64,000 nucleotides of DNA from Pseudomonas fluorescens (GTDB lineage: Bacteria > Pseudomonadota > Gammaproteobacteria > Pseudomonadales > Pseudomonadaceae), in contig NZ_LT907842.1 in NCBI RefSeq assembly GCF_900215245.1, forward strand, positions 2,914,001 through 2,978,000, in the 5' to 3' direction. The notes under the pieces were generated by a model, which saw only the letters and a list, made by a program, of their open reading frames with translations, had not been told where the DNA came from and did no database searches. The translations under genes were made by a program, and so were the position numbers. Positions 18,684-28,839 of this stretch are shown here, in pieces (within the stretch, counting starts at the first letter, position 1; each line of letters opens with the position of its first letter).

Positions 18684-19562
18684 CTAGCGCCGACGACCAC
18701 TGATGCGTACCCAGCCGTCACGGTTGGCGATCGGGTCCAGCTCGAAGTCCTGGGCATAGGCCGCCGCCACGTCTTCGCCTTGCTCGGCGAGAATACCCGA
18801 CAGCGCCAGACGCCCACCTGGCTTGACCAGGCTCGACAGCTGCGGCGCCAGGTACACCAGCGGCCCGGCAAGGATATTCGCCACCAGCACATCGGCCTGG
18901 ACCTGGGGCAATTGCTCCGGCAGGTACAGTGGGAATTTGCCTTCAGGAATATGGTTGCGCCCGGCGTTGTCGCGGGAGGCTTCCAGGGCTTGCACGTCGA
19001 TGTCGGTGCCGACAGCTTCTTTGGCGCCCAGCAGCAGCGCGGCAATCGCCAGGATGCCCGAGCCGCAGCCGAAATCCAGCACGTTGCAGTCGGTCAGGTC
19101 CTGGCCATCAAGCCATTCCAGGCACAGCGCGGTGGTGGGGTGAGTACCGGTGCCGAATGCCAGGCCCGGGTCCAGCAGCAGGTTGACCGCATCCGGTTCA
19201 GGGGCGGCGTGCCAGCTGGGTACGATCCACAGGCGCTGGCCGAAACGCATCGGCTGGAAGTTGTCCATCCAGCTACGTTCCCAATCCTGGTCTTCGATCA
19301 CTTCGCTGTGATGCTCCGGCAGCGGGCTGCCAGTGAGCAGTTCCATATGGGCCAGCACGGCGGCGGCGTCGGTGCCGTCTTCGAACAGGGCCAGCAAGTG
19401 GGTGTGGGACCACAGCGGCGTGGTGTTGAGTTCCGGTTCGAAGATTGGTTGGTCTTCGGCGTCCATGAAGGTCACCGAGACAGCGCCCACTTCGAGGAAA
19501 GCGTCTTCGTAGGTTTCGGCTTGTTCTGGGCTGATGGCGAGACGGACTTGCAGCCAAGGCAT
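18684..19562 (-). CDS. prmA: Ribosomal protein L11 methyltransferase
   Basis: PrmA trimethylates several amino groups of ribosomal protein L11 with SAM. The 292 residues show the N-terminal L11-binding domain ([16 protein letters not shown]) and the methyltransferase core with motif [17 protein letters not shown] and the upstream [15 protein letters not shown] signature. The ATG at 19562 is chosen over a GTG three codons earlier because AAGGTG sits at proper distance. It may be co-transcribed with the zinc-ribbon gene downstream. Confidence 0.96.
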   Translation of the reverse strand: MPWLQVRLAISPEQAETYEDAFLEVGAVSVTFMDAEDQPIFEPELNTTPLWSHTHLLALFEDGTDAAAVLAHMELLTGSPLPEHHSEVIEDQDWERSWMDNFQPMRFGQRLWIVPSWHAAPEPDAVNLLLDPGLAFGTGTHPTTALCLEWLDGQDLTDCNVLDFGCGSGILAIAALLLGAKEAVGTDIDVQALEASRDNAGRNHIPEGKFPLYLPEQLPQVQADVLVANILAGPLVYLAPQLSSLVKPGGRLALSGILAEQGEDVAAAYAQDFELDPIANRDGWVRISGRRR

Positions 19563-19658
19563 GGCGGGCACCTTTGAAAAAATGAGTGTGCGACGGCTGG
19601 GTCGCGAAAGCGCGCAAGTTTACGCGAGCGTGGAGAAGAAGACGACTGTACTGACAGT

Positions 19659-19770
19659 ACACAGTCTAAATGTGGGAGGGGGCGAGCCCCCGATAGCGGA
19701 GGGTCAGTCACCTAATCTATGACTGAGCTGCTGCCATCGGGGGCAAGGCCCCTCCCACATTTAGACTGTA
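19659..19770. repeat. REP doublet with long outer arms (GGGGGCGAGCCCCC type)
   Basis: Arms ACAGTCTAAATGTGGGAGGG and CCCTCCCACATTTAGACTGT form a long inverted repeat. Inner half-sites GGGGGCGAGCCCCC and GGGGGCAAGGCCCC lie between them. This is a third REP sequence class in the window. It sits between prmA and the accC terminator. Confidence 0.85.
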
Positions 19771-19797
19771 TAGCTTCAAAATGGAGGGGCCATACAC

Positions 19798-19825
19798 AAC
19801 AAAGCCGCCCGAAGGCGGCTTTGTT
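19798..19825 (-). terminator. Terminator of accBC
   Basis: A twelve-base perfect stem (AACAAAGCCGCC with GGCGGCTTTGTT) around a four-base loop lies 12 bases beyond the accC stop codon. A short T-rich tail follows on the minus strand. Confidence 0.85.
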
Positions 19826-19836
19826 GGGTGGAGCAC

Positions 19837-21198
19837 TTACTGGTTAGCCAGCTTGTGTTCCAGGTAGTGAATGTTCACACCACCTTCGCAGAAGCCTTCA
19901 TCGCGAACCAGATCCCGATGCAACGGGATGTTGGTCTTGATGCCGTCAACCACGATTTCGTCCAGGGCGTTACGCATACGGGCCATGGCCTCGTCGCGGG
20001 TGGCGCCCCAGGTGATCAGCTTGCCGATCAGCGAGTCGTAGTTGGACGGAACCTTGTAGCCGCTGTACAGGTGCGAATCCACACGTACGCCGTTGCCGCC
20101 GGGCGCGTGGAAGTGCTTGACCAGGCCAGGGCTTGGGATAAAGGTTTTCGGGTCTTCGGCGTTGATCCGGCACTCCAGGGAGTGGCCGTGGAGCTTCACG
20201 TCGTCCTGGGTGAAAGACAGCACGTTACCGGCGGCGATGCTCAGCATCTCCTTGACGATATCGATACCGGTGACCATCTCCGAAACCGGGTGCTCTACCT
20301 GTACACGAGTGTTCATCTCGATGAAGTAGAAGCGACCGTTTTCGTAGAGGAACTCAAAGGTCCCGGCGCCACGGTAGTTGATGTCGATACACGCCTTGAC
20401 GCAGCGCGCCAGGACTTCCTGGCGAGCAGTTTCGTCCAGGCCCGGTGCCGGTGCTTCTTCCAGTACCTTCTGGTGACGGCGTTGCAGCGAGCAGTCGCGG
20501 TCGCCCAGGTGGATGGCGTGGCCCTGGCCGTCGGACAGCACCTGCACTTCCACGTGACGTGGGTTGGTCAGGTACTTTTCCAGGTAGACCATCGGGTTGC
20601 CGAACCAGGCAGCCGCTTCGGAGCGGGTCTGCTTGGCAGCTTCGATCAGGTCTTCTTCCTTGTGCACCACGCGCATGCCGCGACCACCACCGCCACCGGC
20701 GGCCTTGATGATCACCGGGTAACCGACTTCGCGACCAATGCGCAGGGCGGTTGCCTCGTCTTCAGGCAGCGGGCCGTCGGAACCTGGAACGGTGGGTACG
20801 CCGGCCGCGATCATGGCGTCTTTGGCCGATACCTTGTCGCCCATCAGGCGAATGGTTTCGGCTTTCGGACCGATGAAGGCAAACCCGGATTTTTCCACCT
20901 GTTCGGCGAAGTCGGCGTTTTCCGCAAGGAAGCCGTAGCCTGGGTGGATGCCATCAGCGCCAGTCACTTCAGCGGCCGCGATGATGTTCGAGACTTTCAG
21001 GTACGAGTTCGTGGCCAGTGGCGGGCCGATGCAAATGCTTTCGTCCGCCAGCTTCACGTGCATCAATTCAGTATCGGCCGTCGAGTAAACAGCGACGGTC
21101 TTGATGCCCTCTTCCTTACAGGCGCGCAGGATCCGCAGCGCGATTTCGCCGCGGTTGGCGATCAGGACTTTTTGCAGTTTCTTCGCAGGTTTCAACAT
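19837..21198 (-). CDS. accC: Acetyl-CoA carboxylase, biotin carboxylase subunit
   Basis: AccC carboxylates the biotin on AccB with bicarbonate and ATP, the first half-reaction of fatty-acid synthesis. The protein of about 453 residues has the N-terminal [14 protein letters not shown], the ATP-grasp glycine loop [13 protein letters not shown], the [22 protein letters not shown] signature split over the active site, and [14 protein letters not shown]. The ATG at 21198 has GGAG eight bases upstream; an upstream in-frame codon at 21219 would overlap accB. It follows accB by 17 bases. Confidence 0.97.
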   Translation of the reverse strand: MLKPAKKLQKVLIANRGEIALRILRACKEEGIKTVAVYSTADTELMHVKLADESICIGPPLATNSYLKVSNIIAAAEVTGADGIHPGYGFLAENADFAEQVEKSGFAFIGPKAETIRLMGDKVSAKDAMIAAGVPTVPGSDGPLPEDEATALRIGREVGYPVIIKAAGGGGGRGMRVVHKEEDLIEAAKQTRSEAAAWFGNPMVYLEKYLTNPRHVEVQVLSDGQGHAIHLGDRDCSLQRRHQKVLEEAPAPGLDETARQEVLARCVKACIDINYRGAGTFEFLYENGRFYFIEMNTRVQVEHPVSEMVTGIDIVKEMLSIAAGNVLSFTQDDVKLHGHSLECRINAEDPKTFIPSPGLVKHFHAPGGNGVRVDSHLYSGYKVPSNYDSLIGKLITWGATRDEAMARMRNALDEIVVDGIKTNIPLHRDLVRDEGFCEGGVNIHYLEHKLANQ

Positions 21199-21215
21199 CG
21201 AAGGTGCTCCGCGGT

Positions 21216-21677
21216 TCAAACGATGGTGAACAGCGGCTGGTCGTACTCAACCGGCTGACCGTTTTCTACCAGAATGGATTCGATGACGCCGGCTTTCTCA
21301 GCAGTGATGTGGTTCATCATCTTCATCGCTTCAACGATGCAGATGGTGTCGCCCACTTTCACGGTTGCGCCGACTTCAACGAAGGCTGGCGAGGTCGGTG
21401 CCGGGGTGCGGTAGAACGTACCGACCATTGGCGACTTGACCACGAAGCCGTTCAACACAGGCGCAGCAGGTGCGGCTGGCGCAGCGGCAGCAGGTGCGGC
21501 GGCCGGAGCAGCAGCGGCTGGTGCCGGCGCTTGCATCTGTGGCGCGTAGAACTGTTGGGCCGGGGTCTTGCTGTGACGGCTGATCCGTACGGACTCTTCG
21601 CCTTCCTTGATTTCCAGCTCGTCGATACCGGATTCTTCCAGCAGTTCGATCAGTTTCTTAACTTTACGGATATCCAT
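21216..21677 (-). CDS. accB: Biotin carboxyl carrier protein of acetyl-CoA carboxylase
   Basis: AccB carries biotin between the carboxylase and transferase subunits. The 153 residues have the N-terminal helical domain ([20 protein letters not shown]), an alanine/proline linker (about 49-73) and the C-terminal biotinyl domain with the attachment site EAMKM (Lys119). It lies between aroQ and accC, the same order as in PAO1, with 24 bases after aroQ. Confidence 0.97.
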   Translation of the reverse strand: MDIRKVKKLIELLEESGIDELEIKEGEESVRISRHSKTPAQQFYAPQMQAPAPAAAAPAAAPAAAAPAAPAAPVLNGFVVKSPMVGTFYRTPAPTSPAFVEVGATVKVGDTICIVEAMKMMNHITAEKAGVIESILVENGQPVEYDQPLFTIV

Positions 21678-21701
21678 GAATCATCAACTCCCAAGGGTCG
21701 G

Positions 21702-22157
21702 TCAGGGGCGCTTGGCCGGTTGTTCAATGTGTTCCAGGGCGGCCTCCAGGGCCAGTCGATAACCGCTGGCGCCAAGGCCGCAGATCACTCCTACCGCTAC
21801 GTCGGAGAAGTAAGAGTGATGGCGGAAAGCTTCGCGTTTGTGCACGTTCGACAAGTGCACTTCGATAAATGGGATGCTCACCGCCAGCAGCGCGTCACGT
21901 AATGCAACGCTTGTATGCGTAAAAGCGGCGGGATTGATCAGGATAAAGTCCACGCCTTCGCCACGCGCGGCATGGATGCGATCAATCAGTTCGTACTCGG
22001 CATTGCTTTGCAGGTACAGCAAATGGTGGCCGGCTTCACGCGCCCGTCGCTCCAGATCCACGTTGATCTGATCGAGGGTGACTGCCCCGTAGACGCCCGG
22101 TTCGCGGGTGCCGAGCAGGTTCAGGTTGGGTCCGTGAAGAACCAGTAAGGTCGCCAT
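21702..22157 (-). CDS. aroQ: 3-dehydroquinate dehydratase, type II
   Basis: AroQ removes water from 3-dehydroquinate to give 3-dehydroshikimate in the shikimate pathway. The 151-residue length fits the dodecameric type II class. Active-site motifs are [17 protein letters not shown] (Tyr23 region), [16 protein letters not shown] and [17 protein letters not shown]. It is the first gene of the apparent aroQ-accB-accC operon. P. aeruginosa has more than one aroQ; this copy is the one beside accB. Confidence 0.96.
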   Translation of the reverse strand: MATLLVLHGPNLNLLGTREPGVYGAVTLDQINVDLERRAREAGHHLLYLQSNAEYELIDRIHAARGEGVDFILINPAAFTHTSVALRDALLAVSIPFIEVHLSNVHKREAFRHHSYFSDVAVGVICGLGASGYRLALEAALEHIEQPAKRP

Positions 22158-22329
22158 CGGCTGTTCCTTGTTATTGATGTGGGTGCGGCAGAACTCGGCG
22201 ACTATGCCGCAAAGCGTTTGTGACTGTCCAGTTCTATGCAGTAGGCAGCACGATTAGCGAGGATTGCGCGAAATTTGTGACTGTGGCCTGGATTCCGGTC
22301 ATTGGTAGCACGGTCCTGAAGTCTCAGGA

Positions 22330-22433
22330 GATCCAATGTGGGAGCGGGCTTGCTCGCGAAAGCGGTGGATCAGTAAGAAATGAATTGACTGACCCACCGC
22401 ATTCGCGAGCAAGCCCGCTCCCACATTGTGATC
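22330..22433. repeat. REP doublet
   Basis: Nearly perfect inverted arms, CAATGTGGGAGCGGGCTTGC and GCAAGCCCGCTCCCACATTG, flank a core with partial dyad TGGATCAG. It lies between the aroQ promoter region and the chemoreceptor stop. The rest of the spacer 22158-22454 shows no gene. Confidence 0.9.
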
Positions 22434-22454
22434 TGTGCATGGCATTGGAGCGGA

Positions 22455-24416
22455 TTAAACGCGGAAAGCCTGCACAGCCGTATTGAGCTGCCCACCCAGC
22501 ACCAGCAGGTGGTCGCCCTGGCGACGGCCCTGGCCAATACGCAGCAGATTATCTTCACCCAACTGGTGGATGCGTTCACTGTTATCGCGAATTTCACTGA
22601 CGGCGCCACTCTGCTGGGCGGTCACATCGGCGATGCGCACTGCCGTGTCGGAAATCGTCTGGATTGCCCCGACGATTTTATCCAACGCACCGTCGGCCGC
22701 CTGGGCTTGCTGCGCGGTGGCTTCGGCGTGCTCGACCTGGGCGCGCATGCCTTGCACCGATTGGTGGGCTGCGGATTGCAGGCCGGCAATCAGCCCCTGA
22801 ATCTCGGCGGTGGCGCCGGCGGTGCGCTGGGCCAGTGAGCGCACTTCATCAGCGACCACGGCAAACCCGCGCCCGGCTTCACCGGCCCGGGCTGCCTCGA
22901 TGGCGGCATTAAGCGCAAGCAGGTTGGTCTGGTCGGCAATCGAGCGGATCACGGTCAGTACGCCGCCGATGGTCGCGGATTCTTCGGCGAGTTTTTCGAT
23001 CATCTGCGCGTTTTGCTGCACTTCACCGACCAGCGCGTGCAAGCCGGTCAGGCTCAGGCCGATCACGCGTTGGCCCTGTTCCACGGCTTGACCCGCGCTG
23101 CGACTGGCGCCGGCCGCCTGGCTGGCATCCCCGGCCACTTGCTGGATGGTGGCTTCCAGTTCGCCCAGGGAGTCACGGATCTGCGCGGTATCGCCGGCCT
23201 GGCGCTCGGCACCGTCATGCAGACCACTGCTCAGCTCGGCGAGGGCGCGGCTGCTGCCGGCCACTTCCTCGGCATTCCCGCGAATGGTGCCCACCAGGTC
23301 CACCAGGTAGGCGCGCAGGCGATTCAGGGAGGCTTCGATGTCGTGCAATTCACGGTTGGTCTTGCCCAGCGCAATGGGCTGGCTGAAGTCGCCCTCGGCC
23401 CAGGTGGACAGGGCTGGCGCCAGGTTGGTCAATACTCGCGCCAGGCGCCGCTGCAGGGTGTCGATCAGCAGCGCGATCAACAGGATCAGGCCGATCATCA
23501 CACCTTGCATCAGGCGGACTTCGCCCTGGATCTTGGCGTGTTGCGCGCGCACCACGGGTTCCAGGCTGGCGATGGATTGTTGTACGGCGGCGATTTTCAG
23601 CTGGGTGCCTGCAGCCAGTGCGGTGCGCTGCTGGATCTGCTCACGGGTGCGCTTGAGTTCGGCGGGGTAGCGGGTCAGCAGGCTGTTGAGTTCGCGCTTG
23701 AGGTCGACGCCGGTGTCCTGGACGTCGGTTTTTCCGCTGTTTTCAAGGCCCATCATGGCTGAAAAGTCATCGGAGCTGGATTCCGCGCTGGCCTTTACGC
23801 CCAGCAGGGGTAACTGCGCCAACAGGTCGGCCTGGGTGCGGATGCTGGCGACTTCGCGCTCTACGTCATCGGCCAATTCCGCGCGCCCGCTGCTCACCAG
23901 CTTATCGCGTGCCAGTGACAGCTTGCCCAAATGCTGGGACGCGGCCAGCAGTGGCGGCAAGTAACGGGCTGCCTCGGGCGAGTTGACGCCCATTGCGTAC
24001 TGGCTCAGTTGCTCCAGGTTCGCGCTCAGCTCTCGCTCGGCCTGTAGCAGCAGTGCTTGCGGGTCGCCGGCCAGTTTGCCGGCGGCCAGCAGGTCGGTTT
24101 TGCTGAAGGCATCCAGGTCCGCGAGGCTGGGACGCAGGTTTTGCGTCAGCTCGGCGGGCAATTCATCCAGGTGCTGCAAGAGGTCTTCCAGGCTCTGGCT
24201 GGCGCTACTCAAACGCAACGCGTCGCCACTGGCCAGGTAGTCGTCGATATTGCGCGCGGCCTGGTTCTGGAAGGTTTGCGACAAACCCAGGTAGCGCTCC
24301 ATCAGCGTGTAAGGCCGTTCGAGTGCGCGTTGCGACCACCACAGCGTCGCCCCAAGTGCCAGGCACACGGCTACCAGAAGAAGGGTATTCAGATTGGTCA
24401 GCAGCTTCAGGCGCAT
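22455..24416 (-). CDS. ctpL: Methyl-accepting chemotaxis protein, CtpL-like
   Basis: A transmembrane chemoreceptor of about 653 residues. It has an N-terminal membrane segment ([19 protein letters not shown]), a large, mostly helical periplasmic domain of roughly 270 residues consistent with the HBM type, a second membrane segment ([17 protein letters not shown]), a HAMP-like region and a signalling domain. The signalling tip is [22 protein letters not shown]. No C-terminal CheR-docking pentapeptide is seen. It lies next to the gcbA-like gene as does PAO1 ctpL (PA4844), linked there to phosphate chemotaxis. The ligand in this strain is not shown by the sequence. The ATG at 24416 is preferred over a TTG four codons earlier. 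Confidence 0.85.
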   Translation of the reverse strand: MRLKLLTNLNTLLLVAVCLALGATLWWSQRALERPYTLMERYLGLSQTFQNQAARNIDDYLASGDALRLSSASQSLEDLLQHLDELPAELTQNLRPSLADLDAFSKTDLLAAGKLAGDPQALLLQAERELSANLEQLSQYAMGVNSPEAARYLPPLLAASQHLGKLSLARDKLVSSGRAELADDVEREVASIRTQADLLAQLPLLGVKASAESSSDDFSAMMGLENSGKTDVQDTGVDLKRELNSLLTRYPAELKRTREQIQQRTALAAGTQLKIAAVQQSIASLEPVVRAQHAKIQGEVRLMQGVMIGLILLIALLIDTLQRRLARVLTNLAPALSTWAEGDFSQPIALGKTNRELHDIEASLNRLRAYLVDLVGTIRGNAEEVAGSSRALAELSSGLHDGAERQAGDTAQIRDSLGELEATIQQVAGDASQAAGASRSAGQAVEQGQRVIGLSLTGLHALVGEVQQNAQMIEKLAEESATIGGVLTVIRSIADQTNLLALNAAIEAARAGEAGRGFAVVADEVRSLAQRTAGATAEIQGLIAGLQSAAHQSVQGMRAQVEHAEATAQQAQAADGALDKIVGAIQTISDTAVRIADVTAQQSGAVSEIRDNSERIHQLGEDNLLRIGQGRRQGDHLLVLGGQLNTAVQAFRV

Positions 24417-24469
24417 GCGTGGTTTCAACCGACAGCGAAAGATAAGTGCCTGAAGTTATTGCGTTTTCA

Positions 24470-26140
24470 TTACAAGGTTATGACGGTATCAGTGGATTCC
24501 GGTGAAAAGATGGCACTTTGCTTTGACGTGCGTGCGGCCTGCACACGGTTACGTCCGGCGCCCTTGGCGCGGTACAGCGCCTCGTCTGCCTGAGCGGCCA
24601 TCATCAGGCTGTCGGAGTCGTCGCACAGCTCCACCAGCCCGGCACTGAAGGTGCACCATAAATCCTGGGGTTGGGCGGGGTAGTGAATTTCGGCAAAGCG
24701 CCCACGGATTTCATCCAGCACCTTGCAGGCCGATTCCAGGTCGGTGTCGGGCATCACGATGGCGAATTCTTCACCGCCGTAGCGGCCGATGTAATCGGTC
24801 TTGCGCAAGCGCTGCTTGAGGAACAGCGCCAAACTCTTGATGACGCGGTCGCCCATGGGGTGGCCGTGGCTGTCATTGACCCGCTTGAAATGGTCGATAT
24901 CGAGCATCGCAAAGCTCAGCGGTTTGTTCTCGCGGCGTGCGCGGAAGCTGCAGTCTTCGAGCAATTGCAGGATGTGGGTATGGTTGTACAGCCCGGTCAG
25001 GCTGTCACGCACCATGCGCGCCTTGAGGTTGCGCGCGCGGGCGGCGCGGTTGCGTACGGTGGTGATCAGGTGGCGCGGCTTGATCGGCTTGGTGAGGAAG
25101 TCATCGCCGCCTTCGCTCATGGCGTCCAGCTGTTTGTCCAGGTCGTCTTCGGCCGACAAGTAGATGATGGGCACGCTGACATAACGGTCGTTGTGGCGAA
25201 TCACCTTGGCCAGTTCGGTGCCGGTACAGGCGGGCATGTACATGTCGAGGATGATCAGGTCCGGCTGGAAGTCCGCCAGCTCGGCCATGGCCTGGATCGG
25301 CTCGATCAGGGTGCGCGTGACGATGCCGGCGCTGTTGAGCAGGCGCTCGGTGTGCAATGCCTGGGCGCGTGAGTCGTCGATGATCAGCACTTTATAAGGC
25401 TCGTACTGCGCGACGCAGGTCAGCACTTCGATCTTTTCCAGCAGGCTGGAGGCTTCCAGCGTGCCGGTGAGGAACTCCTGGCCGCCCGCGCGCACCGCGG
25501 CCAGGCGCGTCGGGGTATCGGTTTCGTGCAGGCTGAAGAACAACAGCGGCAGCTTTTGCTCAAGGCCTTCCTGGGCTTCGGCCGCGAGCTTGAGGCCCAG
25601 GCCGGCCCCGCAGAAATCCACATCCATCACAATCGCCGAAGGCAGGCGCTCGGCCAGCGAGGACCGAAACGCTGCCACGCTGTCCAGCGACTGGGCGCTC
25701 ATGCCAAAGAATTCCAGTTGCTTGGCCAGGCGCTCGGCGCGGTCGTGATCGGCCAGCATCACGTAGATCGGCTTGCGCATCGGTGGCAGGAACGTTTGCT
25801 CAAGCTGGTCGCCCTGGCGCAGGCCGGTGCGGGACAGGCGCTGCATCAGGCGGTTGAGTTCGGTGATCACCTGGCTGCTGAGGCGGCCACGGTTCTCGTC
25901 CACGACCTTGAGGGACTCGCCAATGTGCCGCGCCAGTTGGCCGTGTTCCGGCTGTTCGAAGCGTTCGGCAAAACGCAGCAGGCGCAGGTTTGCTTCGCTG
26001 AGTTCGGACAAATCTGTGTTTGACCATTCACTGCGCTGCAGGCGTTGCCAGATCTCAAGAATTTGACGTGCCTGATGAATTACCCGCTGGGCAAAGTGCT
26101 GCTTGAGACGCTCACGGCTGGGGTCTTCTGGCTCGGTCAT
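24470..26140 (-). CDS. gcbA: GcbA-like diguanylate cyclase response regulator
   Basis: The 556 residues contain an N-terminal helical region, two receiver domains and a GGDEF domain. The first receiver has VMLADHDRAE and VMDVDFCGAG; the second has VLIIDDSRAQ and LIILDMYMPACTG. The catalytic motif GGEEF starts at residue 455, and the inhibitory I-site RKTD lies at 446-449, five residues before it. It should therefore make cyclic di-GMP with product inhibition. The same gene beside ctpL in P. fluorescens and P. aeruginosa is known as GcbA/AdcA and promotes attachment or affects dispersal. Family and context support the name; activity is inferred. Confidence 0.88.
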   Translation of the reverse strand: MTEPEDPSRERLKQHFAQRVIHQARQILEIWQRLQRSEWSNTDLSELSEANLRLLRFAERFEQPEHGQLARHIGESLKVVDENRGRLSSQVITELNRLMQRLSRTGLRQGDQLEQTFLPPMRKPIYVMLADHDRAERLAKQLEFFGMSAQSLDSVAAFRSSLAERLPSAIVMDVDFCGAGLGLKLAAEAQEGLEQKLPLLFFSLHETDTPTRLAAVRAGGQEFLTGTLEASSLLEKIEVLTCVAQYEPYKVLIIDDSRAQALHTERLLNSAGIVTRTLIEPIQAMAELADFQPDLIILDMYMPACTGTELAKVIRHNDRYVSVPIIYLSAEDDLDKQLDAMSEGGDDFLTKPIKPRHLITTVRNRAARARNLKARMVRDSLTGLYNHTHILQLLEDCSFRARRENKPLSFAMLDIDHFKRVNDSHGHPMGDRVIKSLALFLKQRLRKTDYIGRYGGEEFAIVMPDTDLESACKVLDEIRGRFAEIHYPAQPQDLWCTFSAGLVELCDDSDSLMMAAQADEALYRAKGAGRNRVQAARTSKQSAIFSPESTDTVITL

Positions 26141-26454
26141 ATCCTGACTACTAGTGAGGGTGCATGCTGAGGTCGACTGATGGCTCTATGCTAGCACCTC
26201 TTTTCTTATATATGAGTGTCATACGTCAATTAAGTACACGTCTGTGCGATTCAGTTTCTGACCTTATGGTCGCGCTGCGTAAAAAGCCGGCATGCGTTAT
26301 GGTTGCAGATCTTTATAGTCGAATCTGCCCGGTGCGCCACTTTGGTTAAAAGGCCCGCACCGATGGGCACGATGGGGTAGGGTTGTGGTCGGAGTGTTTG
26401 ACCGCACCCGGACAATTGACGTGCATGAACTCAAGTGATTGAAAGGATATCGCC
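26141..26454. other. Divergent intergenic region between gcbA and the DUF2333 gene
   Basis: These 314 bases are more AT-rich than their neighbours near 26200-26260. They contain TATATA-like elements and the stretch ACGTCAATTAAGTACACGT. Both flanking genes must be promoted from here. A 61-codon frame at 26164 has a fair ribosome site but no protein features I trust. No RNA gene is recognisable. Confidence 0.4.
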
Positions 26455-27522
26455 ATGCTGGACTGGAAAAATCGTGCAGGCAGTGCCAAAGGCCCCGCCC
26501 CTGAGCCAAAGTCGACCCAACGCGGCTACTTTCGCAACCTGCTGATGAGCAAAGCGTTGCTCAGCGTGCTGGCCTTGTACCTGTTGGTCACCGGCGGCCT
26601 GGGTTGGTACTGGAGCGAAGAGCCGGCGCTGTTTCCGGTCCAGCAAAACGCCCAGCTTGCTGCGGAGAAGGAAGGCAAGCAGATGGTGATTGGCTACACC
26701 ACTGTCGAAACCCTCAAGACCGTGGTCGGCACGTTGCTGAACAAGCCCGGTGGCTATATCTCCAACGACCGTTTCCCGCCAGGCTTGTGGATGGACAACA
26801 TGCCGAGCTGGGAATACGGCGTGCTGGTGCAGGTGCGTGACTTGACCCGTGCCCTGCGTAAAGACTTCGCCCGTTCCCAGTCGCAGTCGGCCGAGGACGC
26901 CGATTTGGCCAAGGCCGAGCCACGCTTCAACTTTGACAACAAGAGCTGGGTGCTGCCATCCAGCGAGTCGGAGTACCAGGAAGGTATCAATTCCCTGAGC
27001 CGCTACGAAGCGCGTCTGTCCGACCCTAACCAGAGAGGCGCGCTGTTCTATGCGCGTGCCGACAACCTGAACAACTGGCTGGGTGATGTCGCCACTCGTT
27101 TGGGCTCGTTGTCGCAACGCCTGTCGGCCAGTGTCGGTCGGGTCAAGCTGAACACCGCGCTGAAAACCGAAGCCCTGGCGCCGGGTGAAGTGCCGCAGGT
27201 CGATGAAGAAGTGGTGGAAACCCCATGGATGCAGATCGACAACGTGTTCTACGAGGCCCGTGGCCAGGCCTGGGCTCTGTCTCACTTGCTGCGCGCCATC
27301 GAAGTCGATTTTGCCGACGTGCTGGCCAAGAAAAATGCCACCGTCAGCGTGCGTCAGATCATTCGTGAGCTGGAGGCCTCGCAGGAGCCGGTTTGGAGCC
27401 CTATGATTCTCAACGGCAGTGGCTTTGGCGTTCTCGCCAACCACTCGCTGGTCATGGCCAACTATATTTCCCGGGCAAACGCTGCAGTGATCGACTTGCG
27501 TCAGCTCCTCAACCAGGGGTAA
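26455..27522 (+). CDS. DUF2333 family membrane protein
   Basis: A 355-residue protein with one N-terminal membrane segment (ALLSVLALYLLVTGGLGWYW) and a long, mainly helical periplasmic region. The family is annotated only as DUF2333 and its role is unknown. AAAGGAT lies upstream of the ATG. The gene is followed with a one- to three-base gap by the NUDIX gene, so the two are translationally coupled. The order DUF2333, NUDIX, yciH, speA is conserved in PAO1. Confidence 0.85.
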   Translation: MLDWKNRAGSAKGPAPEPKSTQRGYFRNLLMSKALLSVLALYLLVTGGLGWYWSEEPALFPVQQNAQLAAEKEGKQMVIGYTTVETLKTVVGTLLNKPGGYISNDRFPPGLWMDNMPSWEYGVLVQVRDLTRALRKDFARSQSQSAEDADLAKAEPRFNFDNKSWVLPSSESEYQEGINSLSRYEARLSDPNQRGALFYARADNLNNWLGDVATRLGSLSQRLSASVGRVKLNTALKTEALAPGEVPQVDEEVVETPWMQIDNVFYEARGQAWALSHLLRAIEVDFADVLAKKNATVSVRQIIRELEASQEPVWSPMILNGSGFGVLANHSLVMANYISRANAAVIDLRQLLNQG

Positions 27523-27524
27523 TG

Positions 27525-28061
27525 ATGGACGCTACTCAAAATGAGGCCGCGCACCGCGCGGCCTCTGATGCTGAACTGATCTGCTGGGTCGACGACCAGG
27601 ACAACCTGCTCGGCCATCTCGTCAGGTCTGACCTGCGTGAGCGCGGCCTGATCGGCCGTTGCACCTTTATCTTCCTGTTCAATTCGGCCGGCGAACTGTG
27701 TGTGCATCGGCGCACCTTGAGCAAAGCCTTGTACCCTGGGTTTTGGGACACGGCCGCGGGTGGCATGGTCGCGGCAGGCGAGTGTTACGCCGATTCGGCG
27801 GCCCGTGAATTGGAAGAAGAGCTTGGGGTGGGCGGCGTGGACCTGGTCGAGCATGACCATTTCTACTTCGAGGATGGCGCCAGCCGGCTCTGGTGCAAAT
27901 CCTATTCGGCGGTCTGGGATGGCCCCTTACGCCTGCAGCCCGAAGAGGTCATGGAAGCGCGGTTTTTACCCCTTGAAAGGGTCCTGCAGGAAGCTGAACA
28001 AAAGCCTTACTGCCCGGACGCTCAAGAGGGCTTGCGGCGCTATCTGGCCTCGCGTCGCTAA
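27525..28061 (+). CDS. NUDIX hydrolase
   Basis: A protein of about 178 residues with a complete Nudix box. GMVAAGE is followed after seven residues by RELEEELGV, matching G-x5-E-x7-REUxEExGU. Such enzymes cleave nucleoside diphosphates linked to another moiety. The N-terminal WVDDQDNLLGHLVR and CTFIFLFNSAGELCVHRR resemble the YfcD/IPP-isomerase-like subgroup. The ATG at 27525 has AGGGG five bases upstream; an ATG at 27522 is also possible. Substrate unknown. Confidence 0.9.
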   Translation: MDATQNEAAHRAASDAELICWVDDQDNLLGHLVRSDLRERGLIGRCTFIFLFNSAGELCVHRRTLSKALYPGFWDTAAGGMVAAGECYADSAARELEEELGVGGVDLVEHDHFYFEDGASRLWCKSYSAVWDGPLRLQPEEVMEARFLPLERVLQEAEQKPYCPDAQEGLRRYLASRR

Positions 28062-28254
28062 AGTTGCATAAATTGGCGCTATTTGGCTCTTAGCAAGTCG
28101 GCTTTTTGCCGTTACACTGCGCGACTTTTCACCCGAACCACCTTTGCGGTTCGGTAGCGCTGCCCCTGCCTGAGTGGGGCTTCGCGGTCGATGCCCTGTT
28201 CTGTTTACGAGAACCGAGCACCGATCTGTCTTTGTCCTCCCAAGAGGATTGCCG

Positions 28255-28626
28255 GTGGCCAAAAAAGCCGCATCCTTCGCCGCCCTTGGTGGCTTGGTAT
28301 TTTCCACCGACGCAGGTCGACACTGCCCGGACTGTCGCCAGCCCGTGGATTCGTGTACCTGCAAACAGACCCTGATCCCTGAAGGCGACGGTATTGCCCG
28401 CGTACGACGCGAGAGCAAGGGCCGTGGCGGCAAGACGGTGACCACCGTCACCGGTGTGCCGCTGGCCGAAGAAGCCCTGAAGGAACTCGCCACCACGCTG
28501 AAAAAGCGCTGTGGCACGGGTGGCGCCCTGAAAGACGGCGTCATCGAGATCCAGGGCGATCACGTCGAGTTGCTGTTGGCCGAGCTGATCAAGCTGGGTT
28601 ACAAGGCGAAGAAATCCGGCGGCTAG
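28255..28626 (+). CDS. yciH: SUI1/YciH-like translation factor
   Basis: A 123-residue protein with a SUI1 domain (eIF1-like) at its C-terminal two thirds (GRGGKTVTTVTGVPL, LKDGVIEIQGDHVELLLAEL). A small N-terminal part contains CPDCRQPVDSCTC, a possible metal site seen in this family. The start is GTG at 28255, supported by AGAGGA seven bases upstream and by the N-terminus VAKKAASFAALGGLV. In E. coli YciH affects initiation fidelity but is not essential. A TACACT box at 28113-28118 is a possible -10 for this gene. Confidence 0.92.
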   Translation: MAKKAASFAALGGLVFSTDAGRHCPDCRQPVDSCTCKQTLIPEGDGIARVRRESKGRGGKTVTTVTGVPLAEEALKELATTLKKRCGTGGALKDGVIEIQGDHVELLLAELIKLGYKAKKSGG

Positions 28627-28839
28627 CAGCCTCTGTGAAACCCACCCCGATCGCCGGTTTGCTGAACGCGAACGGTCGTCTCCATGGTTTTCACAGAGCC
28701 TGTTCCTGACCGGTGTCTAAACTCTGTCCTGCGAGTGGGGTCTACCTTGCTTACAGGCAAATCGTCATTTTCATTCTTTAGACTTCGCCAGCCTTACAAG
28801 AAGGGCGCGGTGATCTTCGACTTTATATAGGGGACTTCG

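Noticed and set aside
26164..26349. 61-codon frame in the gcbA/DUF2333 spacer with a fair ribosome site
   Set aside because: No family, no composition typical of a protein, and it lies in a region that must carry two promoters.
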